From NCBI GenBank assembly GCA_002305435.1, contig DBQZ01000127.1, forward strand, positions 4,688 to 16,248: a stretch of 11,561 bases of DNA, read 5' to 3'. Shown here in pieces: positions 6,462 through 11,561 of this stretch (positions within the stretch are counted from its first letter, which is position 1; each line of letters starts with the position of its first letter). A program made the translations under genes and the position numbers. Source of the stretch: Clostridiales bacterium UBA1381. Lineage in GTDB: Bacteria > Bacillota > Clostridia > UBA1381. A model generated the notes under the pieces. The model ran no database searches. It had not been told where the DNA came from and saw only the letters and a list, made by a program, of their open reading frames with translations.

Positions 6462-7748
6462 TTAAAGTAACAGACGGCTATCATTCAAAAGGCCATATCG
6501 GGACTGAAAGCACAGCTCGTCCTCAATGTGAAGCAGGCGGTTATATTTGGCTGTGCGTTCCCCGCGTGAAGGGGCGCCGGTCTTTATCTGTCCGGCGTTT
6601 AAGGCTACCGCCAAGTCGGCTATAGTTGTATCCTCGGTTTCGCCGCTGCGGTGCGAGATAACGGCGGTGTATCCTGCACGATGTGCAAGCTCTACAGCGT
6701 CAATTGCTTCTGAGAGCGTGCCTATTTGGTTGACTTTTACCAAAATGGAATTTGCAGCCTTACAATCTATACCGTCTGCAAGGCGGGCGGAATTTGTTAC
6801 GAAAAGATCGTCGCCGACGAGCTGAATCCTATCCCCTAAAGCTGCAGTAAGTGATTTCCAGCCCTCCCAGTCATTCTCGCCAAGGCCGTCCTCTATGGAA
6901 AATATGGGGTATTTGCTGCATAATTTTGTCCAGTGGGCAATAAGCTCTTCTCCGGTGCGGTGTGCGCCTGATTTCGGCAGAAGATACGTCCCGTCATCCT
7001 GAACCCATTCGGTAGAGGCAGCATCTATTGCTATTTTAATATCCTTGCCCGGATGGTAGCCTGCTTTTTCAATTGCATCGGTGAGCAGTGAAAGCGCCTG
7101 TTCATCATCACGAAGATCCGGCGCAAAGCCGCCCTCATCTCCGACAGCAGTCGAAAAGCCGGAGGAGGACAAAATATTTTTAAGTGCGCTAAACACCTCG
7201 CACGACCAGCGCAGAGCCTGACGGAAGGTTTTTGCGCCTGTGGGGGCGATCATAAACTCCTGGATGTCAACGTTGTTGGACGCATGAGCGCCTCCGTTTA
7301 GGATGTTGAGCATTGGTACCGGCAAAATGTGGGCGTTGGAACCGCCTATGCTGCGGTAGAGGGGGATCCCCAGAAAATTAGCCGCCGCATGGGAGACTGC
7401 TAAAGAGACTGATAGAATGGCGTTTGCCCCGAGGACGGATTTGTTGGGGCTTGCGTCAAGCTCGCACAGTTTGAGGTCAATCTCTCTCTGGTCGAGTACG
7501 CACATCCCGCAGAGGGCATCGGCTATGATCGTATTGACGTTTTCGACCGCCCGCTTAACGCCCTTGCCGCCGTACCTGCTGTCATTATCGCGAAGCTCGG
7601 CGGCTTCAAAGCTGCCGGTGGATGCTCCGGAGGGGACTATTGCCCGTCCGCAGAAATCCTCGCCTATCACCTCCGCTTCCACGGTCGGATTGCCACGGGA
7701 ATCTATAACCTCACGGGCGTATACGTCTGTTATTCTGCATTCTTTCAT
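6462..7748 (-). CDS. eno: Enolase (phosphopyruvate hydratase)
   Basis: This 428-residue protein converts 2-phosphoglycerate to phosphoenolpyruvate in glycolysis, in the cytoplasm with Mg2+. Family motifs run in order. DSRGNPTVE (16-24) opens the N-terminal domain, and GASTGSFEA is the catalytic flexible loop. Glu164 (QEFMIAP) and Glu205 (GDEGGFAP) follow. Metal ligands are Asp242 (IDAASTE), Glu286 (SIEDG) and an Asp of VGDDLFVTN (313/314). Lys338 (VKVNQIG), His366 (SHRSGE) and Lys389 (IKTGAPSR) complete the active site. All key residues are present and the length is normal. Translation starts at the ATG whose complement ends at 7748; AAGAAAGG lies about 11 nt upstream. It is transcribed divergently from the ABC exporter. 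I see no clear sigma-A promoter for it in 7749-7922. No other glycolytic gene is adjacent. Confidence 0.98.
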   Translation of the reverse strand: MKECRITDVYAREVIDSRGNPTVEAEVIGEDFCGRAIVPSGASTGSFEAAELRDNDSRYGGKGVKRAVENVNTIIADALCGMCVLDQREIDLKLCELDASPNKSVLGANAILSVSLAVSHAAANFLGIPLYRSIGGSNAHILPVPMLNILNGGAHASNNVDIQEFMIAPTGAKTFRQALRWSCEVFSALKNILSSSGFSTAVGDEGGFAPDLRDDEQALSLLTDAIEKAGYHPGKDIKIAIDAASTEWVQDDGTYLLPKSGAHRTGEELIAHWTKLCSKYPIFSIEDGLGENDWEGWKSLTAALGDRIQLVGDDLFVTNSARLADGIDCKAANSILVKVNQIGTLSEAIDAVELAHRAGYTAVISHRSGETEDTTIADLAVALNAGQIKTGAPSRGERTAKYNRLLHIEDELCFQSRYGLLNDSRLLL

Positions 7749-7835
7749 ACAATTGCCTGCCTTTCTTGGGAAATATCTGCAATTTGCCTCATTGGAAACA
7801 AATTTTTTTGCTGTATTATGATTATTTTACCAATG

Positions 7836-7847
7836 ATAAAATTTTAT
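7836..7847. promoter_or_regulatory. Perfect 12-bp palindrome ATAAAATTTTAT between divergent genes
   Basis: The palindrome sits 11 bp upstream of the -35 box of the ABC exporter promoter and about 90 bp upstream of enolase, so a protein bound here could influence both directions. Immediately next to it, ATGCACGA (7846-7853) also occurs at 6154-6161 in the other regulatory region. The short length and AT-rich content keep confidence low. Confidence 0.3.
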
Positions 7848-7858
7848 GCACGAAAGTG

Positions 7859-7887
7859 TTGAAATTAGAAAATGTATGTGCTATAAT
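7859..7887 (+). promoter_or_regulatory. Sigma-A-type promoter for the ABC exporter/GH43-like operon
   Basis: TTGAAA (7859-7864) and a consensus TATAAT (7882-7887) are separated by exactly 17 nt. The predicted start is near 7894, leaving a leader of about 29 nt that contains the strong ribosome binding site AGGAGG (7911-7916), 6 nt before the ATG. The leader is too short for a riboswitch. Confidence 0.88.
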
Positions 7888-7922
7888 TCTACGGTAAACA
7901 AAAAGGGAAAAGGAGGAAGAGC

Positions 7923-9677
7923 ATGGAAGAAAAACAAATGAAGATGGGATATCTGGTGAAAAGGTTCCTGCCGTATTTTAAAAAATACAAATGGATACTG
8001 GTGATGGACTTGTTCTGCGCTTCGCTTACAACTGTATGTGATCTGGTGTTTCCGATGCTTGTGAGGAATATCACAGAACTGGCAATGAACGATTTAGCGT
8101 CGCTTACGGTGTCTTTGGTGGTTAAAATAGGGCTTTTTTATTTGGTTCTGAGGATAATAGACGCAGCGGCAAACTATTATATGGCGGATAACGGCCACGT
8201 TATGGGCGCTAAAATAGAAACCGATATGCGCCGTGACCTGTTCTCGCATTTGGAAGAGCTGTCGTTTTCTTATTATTCTGAGCATAAGATAGGTCAGCTC
8301 ATGGCACGTATAACAAGCGACCTGTTCGACATTACAGAGTTTGCCCATCACTGTCCGGAAGAGTTTTTTATCGCCGGATTAAAGATTGTCGTTTCTTTCA
8401 TAATCCTGTGCGGAGTAAACGTGCCGCTGACGGTGATAATATTTGCCACGCTGCCGATAATGTTCTTCGTTGTAAAATTCTTCAACTCACGTATGAGACG
8501 TGCGTTTAAGGAGCAGCGCAATCAGATAGGCGAGATAAATTCTCAGGTAGAGGACAGCCTTTTGGGTATACGTGTGGTTAAATCCTTCGGCAATGAGGGG
8601 ATGGAGAAAGAAAAATTTGAAGAGGGAAACAAGCGGTTTTTAAAGGCCAAGAAAAGAGGATACTTTTACATGGCAGGAAACCAGACTTCTCTTAGGTTTT
8701 TCGAGGGTATTATGTACATCACTGTAGTGGTGGCAGGTTCGCTTTTTATGATAAACGAAAAAATAAGCCCGGCGGATATGACGGCATATCTTCTGTACGT
8801 AAGCACTCTTCTGGCTACGATACGTACTATTTTGCAGTTTACCGAGCAGTTCCAGCGGGGTATGACAGGTATAGAGCGTTTTCTTGAAGTTATGGATGCT
8901 CCAGTGGAAATACGAGACATGGAAGGCGCCGGAGAGCTTGAGAACGTCAAGGGCGATATACGGTTTGAGAACGTATCATTCAGCTACGGCGATGATAACA
9001 AAGAGGTGCTCTCAAACATTAACCTGCATATTAAAAGCGGGGAATCGGCGGCGCTTGTCGGCCCCTCGGGCGGCGGCAAGACGACTATGTGCAACCTTAT
9101 ACCACGGTTTTACGATGTATCAGACGGACGGGTGCTTATAGACGGTGTGGATATAAAAACCGTAACGACAGCCTCACTTCGCAGAGCTATAGGCGTTGTA
9201 CAGCAGGATGTATATTTGTTCTCCGGGACAATATACAGCAATATCCTATACGGCAAGCCGAACGCTTCACGTGAAGAAGTTATACAGGCGGCAAAAAGGG
9301 CAGGGGCTCATGAGTTTATCATGGGGTTTGAAAATGGCTATGATACGTACGTCGGCGAACGTGGAGTAAAGCTCTCCGGCGGCCAGAAGCAGAGAATCAG
9401 CATTGCCCGTGTATTCTTAAAAGACCCGCCAATACTCATCCTTGATGAGGCAACGTCTGCTCTTGACAATGAGAGCGAGCGCATAGTGCAGGAATCGCTT
9501 GAGAAGTTGTCACGTGGGCGTACAGTTCTTACGATAGCTCACCGCCTGACGACGATAAAAAATTCAGATAAGATAGTTGTGCTTACCGAGGACGGGATAG
9601 CAGAAGAGGGTTCGCACTCCGAGCTGGTAGCTAAAAACGGTATTTACGCCGAGCTTTATAAAATGTATTCTGTGTAA
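7923..9677 (+). CDS. ABC exporter half-transporter (MsbA/LmrA-like, TMD-NBD fusion)
   Basis: This is a 584-residue type IV ABC exporter subunit. Residues 1-310 form a transmembrane domain with about six helices, including coupling-helix sequence such as FSYYSEHKIGQLMARITSD. Residues from about 340 form the ATPase domain. Walker A is GPSGGGKTT (380-388), the Q-loop is Gln428 (VVQQDVYLF), and the signature is LSGGQKQR (484-491). Walker B is ILILDE (504-509) with catalytic Glu509, followed by a D-loop SALD and the switch His540 (TIAHRLTT). All catalytic elements are intact, and with no second half-transporter beside it the protein probably works as a homodimer. Such proteins export lipids, drugs or peptides; no peptidase domain is present, and the substrate cannot be read from sequence. 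It is followed after 12 nt by a glycosidase-like gene in the same transcript. Confidence 0.97.
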   Translation: MEEKQMKMGYLVKRFLPYFKKYKWILVMDLFCASLTTVCDLVFPMLVRNITELAMNDLASLTVSLVVKIGLFYLVLRIIDAAANYYMADNGHVMGAKIETDMRRDLFSHLEELSFSYYSEHKIGQLMARITSDLFDITEFAHHCPEEFFIAGLKIVVSFIILCGVNVPLTVIIFATLPIMFFVVKFFNSRMRRAFKEQRNQIGEINSQVEDSLLGIRVVKSFGNEGMEKEKFEEGNKRFLKAKKRGYFYMAGNQTSLRFFEGIMYITVVVAGSLFMINEKISPADMTAYLLYVSTLLATIRTILQFTEQFQRGMTGIERFLEVMDAPVEIRDMEGAGELENVKGDIRFENVSFSYGDDNKEVLSNINLHIKSGESAALVGPSGGGKTTMCNLIPRFYDVSDGRVLIDGVDIKTVTTASLRRAIGVVQQDVYLFSGTIYSNILYGKPNASREEVIQAAKRAGAHEFIMGFENGYDTYVGERGVKLSGGQKQRISIARVFLKDPPILILDEATSALDNESERIVQESLEKLSRGRTVLTIAHRLTTIKNSDKIVVLTEDGIAEEGSHSELVAKNGIYAELYKMYSV

Positions 9678-9689
9678 TGGAGGAAACTT

Positions 9690-10643
9690 ATGAAAGCAGT
9701 TAAAGTGGAAGCTCCGCTTTTCAGAGATCCAATATATGATGCCCCGACAGACCCGGTGGTCATTTGGAACTCTCACACCCGTGAATGGTGGATGTACTAC
9801 ACACAGCGCCGCAGCGGCAGAAACTCTATAGGAGTTGCCCATATTCATGGAACCGGTATCGGCGTTGCATCATCAAAGGACGGCAGCCGTTGGCTCTACC
9901 GCGGGACTTTGCCCAACCTGGATTTTGAAATAGGTACAAATACCTTCTGGGCGCCGGAAATCATAAATGCCGGCGGGAAGTACCATATGTACGTTACCTA
10001 TATCACCGGAGTACCTACAGACTGGAATTGGGAGAGGCATATCGTTCATTATACCTCGGGTGATTTGTGGAACTGGACGTTCCAAAGCATACTGCCGCTG
10101 TCATCTGATCGGGTTATAGATGCCTGTGTATATCCGTTCGGTGGCGGCTACAAGATGTGGTACAAGGATGAAATGCACGATTCGCACACGTATACCGCTT
10201 ACAGCAGTGACTTGTACAACTGGACTGCCGGCGGGCCGGAAATCACTGATGTTTCCCATGAGGGACCGAACGTGTTCAGCTTTGGCGGTCATAACTGGAT
10301 GATAACCGATGAATGGCACGGTCTTGGCGTTTACCGTTCAGAGGATCTCTGCAATTGGGAAAAGAGCGGGGTTATCCTCTATGAGGGCGGAAATCGTCCG
10401 GGCGATGGAGTTATGGCAAACCATGCCGATGTAGTGGTCTGCGGGGATAATGCGTATATTTTCTATTTCACCCATCCCCTTTTCTCAAACGAAGATCGCC
10501 GCAAGAGCGGATTTGTCGAGGGTGAAACGGAAAGCAGGACGTGTATACAGGTCGCAAGACTCCATACGGACGGTAATACGCTTATTTGTGACCGTGACGA
10601 GGACTTTATGCTGGAGCTTGATCCGAAGAAAATAGAGTGGTAA
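9690..10643 (+). CDS. GH43-like five-bladed beta-propeller glycosidase, no signal peptide
   Basis: This 317-residue protein has the repeating pattern of a five-bladed propeller glycosidase of the GH43/GH32/GH117 type. Each blade has strands such as WWMYYTQ, YHMYVTYI, YKMWYKDE, HNWMITDEW and AYIFYFTHP. The GH43-style acidic triad can be placed at Asp21 (TDPVVIWN, base), Asp144 (VIDACVYPF, pKa modulator) and Glu191 (HEGPNVF, acid), and FWAPEI (86-91) is a typical GH43 segment. Such enzymes cleave arabinosides, xylosides or related glycans, but the exact family and substrate are unclear. No signal peptide is visible, so it is probably cytoplasmic and acts on imported oligosaccharides. GGAGG (9679-9683) precedes the ATG by 6 nt, 12 nt after the exporter stop. 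It lacks the C-terminal beta-sandwich found in many GH43 enzymes and ends at a terminator. Confidence 0.8.
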   Translation: MKAVKVEAPLFRDPIYDAPTDPVVIWNSHTREWWMYYTQRRSGRNSIGVAHIHGTGIGVASSKDGSRWLYRGTLPNLDFEIGTNTFWAPEIINAGGKYHMYVTYITGVPTDWNWERHIVHYTSGDLWNWTFQSILPLSSDRVIDACVYPFGGGYKMWYKDEMHDSHTYTAYSSDLYNWTAGGPEITDVSHEGPNVFSFGGHNWMITDEWHGLGVYRSEDLCNWEKSGVILYEGGNRPGDGVMANHADVVVCGDNAYIFYFTHPLFSNEDRRKSGFVEGETESRTCIQVARLHTDGNTLICDRDEDFMLELDPKKIEW

Positions 10644-10646
10644 TTT

Positions 10647-10679
10647 AAGGGGGCTGTTTTGAGGCAGCCCCCTTATTTT
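10647..10679 (+). terminator. Rho-independent terminator after the GH43-like gene
   Basis: A perfect 10-bp GC-rich stem pairs 10647-10656 (AAGGGGGCTG) with 10665-10674 (CAGCCCCCTT) around an 8-nt loop, followed by TTATTTT (10673-10679). It starts 3 nt after the stop codon, closing the exporter/glycosidase unit and insulating it from the purine operon promoter about 35 nt further on. Confidence 0.93.
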
Positions 10680-10712
10680 GTATAAAATTTCCGGGATTTT
10701 TGTCTTAAAACG

Positions 10713-10741
10713 TTGACAATCTGTCTGGAATTTGATACTAT
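10713..10741 (+). promoter_or_regulatory. Promoter of the purE-purM operon, perfect -35 and extended -10
   Basis: A consensus TTGACA (10713-10718) lies 17 nt before TACTAT (10736-10741), which is preceded by TG at 10733-10734 (extended -10). Transcription would start near 10748, about 44 nt before the purE ATG. That leader is too short for the guanine-type purine riboswitch common in this phylum, and I see no PurR-box-like pair, so control is not evident. Confidence 0.8.
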
Positions 10742-10791
10742 ATATTATGGAGAAGTAGTTTTTAGAATTTGTACGGAAAGGAAGATATTTT

Positions 10792-11292
10792 ATGGAAAAT
10801 CCAAAGGTTGCCCTGATCATGGGGAGCGATTCCGATTTTGAAAAGCTCAAGGGCTGTATAAAAAAACTCAGAGAATTTAAAATAGATGTTGACGTGAACG
10901 TCATTTCCGCTCACCGCACTCCAGAAGAAGCGGCTGACTTTGCGAAGAATGCACGCAAAAACGGGTTTGAGGTGATAATAGCTGCGGCCGGTATGGCAGC
11001 GCATCTTGGAGGCGTTGTTGCCGCCCATACTACACTGCCGGTTATAGGTATACCGATTAAGTCCACATTTGAAGGTATGGACGCACTGCTTGCAACGGTA
11101 CAGATGCCGCCGGGAATCCCGGTAGCAACGGTCGGCCTTGATAACGGCACAAATGCAGCTATACTTGCAGCACAGATGCTGTCGTTAAAGTACGCATACC
11201 TTGCGGATATGCTTGAGGAATCCAAGGAAACAATGCGCCTGGGAGTAGCTGCTAAAAATGAAAAGGTGAAGGCGGCTGCCGCAGAGCTTTAA
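10792..11292 (+). CDS. purE: N5-carboxyaminoimidazole ribonucleotide mutase (PurE, class I)
   Basis: This 166-residue protein catalyses the PurE step of de novo purine synthesis, forming CAIR. The N-terminal substrate loop is IMGSDSDFEKL (9-19). The catalytic His41 lies in SAHRTPEE, and AAAGMAAHLGGVVAAHT (64-80) matches the class I octamer signature, with PVIGIPI following. The length is typical of a single-domain bacterial PurE. AAAGGA (10777-10782) lies 9 nt upstream of the ATG. Class I enzymes normally use N5-CAIR made by PurK. No purK is visible beside it, so it must lie elsewhere or the carboxylation must proceed another way. purM follows after 27 nt on the same strand, as in many Bacillota pur operons. 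Confidence 0.97.
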   Translation: MENPKVALIMGSDSDFEKLKGCIKKLREFKIDVDVNVISAHRTPEEAADFAKNARKNGFEVIIAAAGMAAHLGGVVAAHTTLPVIGIPIKSTFEGMDALLATVQMPPGIPVATVGLDNGTNAAILAAQMLSLKYAYLADMLEESKETMRLGVAAKNEKVKAAAAEL

Positions 11293-11319
11293 AAAACCGG
11301 AGATCAAGGAGATAAAATC

Positions 11320-11561
11320 ATGAGTGAAAATGTATATAAGCAGGCCGGCGTAGATGTTGAAGCAGGCTATGAGTCGGTAAGACTGATAAAGGACGATGTA
11401 AAAAGGACATCAATAGAGGGTGTTCTCGGCGGTATAGGCGGTTTTGGTGGTCTGTTCGAGGTGCCTAAGGGATACAAGGATCCGGTTTTGGTATCGGGTA
11501 CGGACGGCGTTGGTACGAAGATACGTGTGGCTTTTCTCATGGACAAGCATGATACGATAGG
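11320..11561 (+). CDS. purM: Phosphoribosylformylglycinamidine cyclo-ligase (AIR synthetase), 3'-truncated by the window
   Basis: The first 80 codons of PurM, which closes FGAM to aminoimidazole ribonucleotide using ATP in purine synthesis. The visible part has the diagnostic YKQAGVDVEAGYESV start, the glycine-rich segment VLGGIGGFGGLF (35-46), and the ATP-binding loop SGTDGVGTK (59-67), with FLMDKHDT after it. The family is about 340-350 residues, so about three quarters lies beyond the window. AAGGAG (11306-11311) is 8 nt upstream of the ATG. It lies 27 nt after purE without a terminator, so the two are co-transcribed. PurM makes the AIR that feeds the PurE step. Confidence 0.96.
   Translation, partial: MSENVYKQAGVDVEAGYESVRLIKDDVKRTSIEGVLGGIGGFGGLFEVPKGYKDPVLVSGTDGVGTKIRVAFLMDKHDTI

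Noticed and set aside
7417..7821. Open frame of 134 codons antisense to enolase
   Set aside because: It lies mostly opposite the highly conserved enolase coding sequence; the Ser/Arg-rich translation is typical of a shadow frame.
10680..10791. Purine riboswitch upstream of purE
   Set aside because: The predicted promoter leaves only about 44 nt of leader, and no aptamer-like three-way junction or terminator is visible.
1..11561. Mobile elements, CRISPR arrays, tRNA or rRNA genes
   Set aside because: No transposase or integrase frame, regularly spaced repeats, cloverleaf or rRNA-like sequence was seen.

Overview
The window looks like a chromosomal segment of a low-to-medium GC Bacillota, most likely class Clostridia. 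This is inferred from the Spo0A-type DNA-binding domain, the small DUF4330-like membrane proteins inside a cell-surface polysaccharide operon, strong purine-rich ribosome binding sites, and the use of GTG and TTG starts. I cannot name a genus. No mobile element, CRISPR array, tRNA or rRNA is visible.

Region 1 (1-5137) is the 3' part of a plus-strand cell-envelope polysaccharide operon. In order it carries a MurJ-type lipid flippase (5' end outside the window), an O-antigen ligase/polymerase-family membrane protein, a GT4 glycosyltransferase and two tandem DUF4330-like single-pass membrane proteins. Genes are packed tightly (8-nt gap, 17-nt overlap, 0-nt gap, 14-nt gap) and end at a hairpin with T-tracts on both strands. 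A working model is that a cytoplasmic transferase extends a lipid-linked glycan, MurJ-like flipping moves it outward, and the ligase/polymerase joins it to an acceptor. The two small proteins are anchored accessory factors of unknown role.

Region 2 (5201-6461) holds a minus-strand Spo0A-like regulator. Its receiver domain has lost the phosphoacceptor aspartate (Lys at position 52), while the C-terminal Spo0A DNA-binding fold is recognisable. Upstream lies a 541-bp gene-free stretch. It contains a good sigma-A-type promoter for the regulator, two perfect dyads at that promoter, a possible leader hairpin, three copies of the 9-mer AAAATGCAC, and a long imperfect inverted repeat just past the enolase stop codon. 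This is the most unusual part of the window.

Region 3 (6462-10679) has enolase on the minus strand, divergent from a plus-strand pair: an ABC exporter half-transporter and a GH43-like five-bladed beta-propeller glycosidase. The pair has its own strong promoter and a rho-independent terminator and is probably one transcript.

Region 4 (10680-11561) opens a purine biosynthesis operon, with purE followed by purM (cut by the window end), driven by a promoter with a perfect -35 and an extended -10. Enolase, purE and purM are ordinary housekeeping genes. The envelope operon is a familiar type with less familiar accessory genes. The atypical Spo0A-like regulator and its patterned upstream region are the best candidates for something new.
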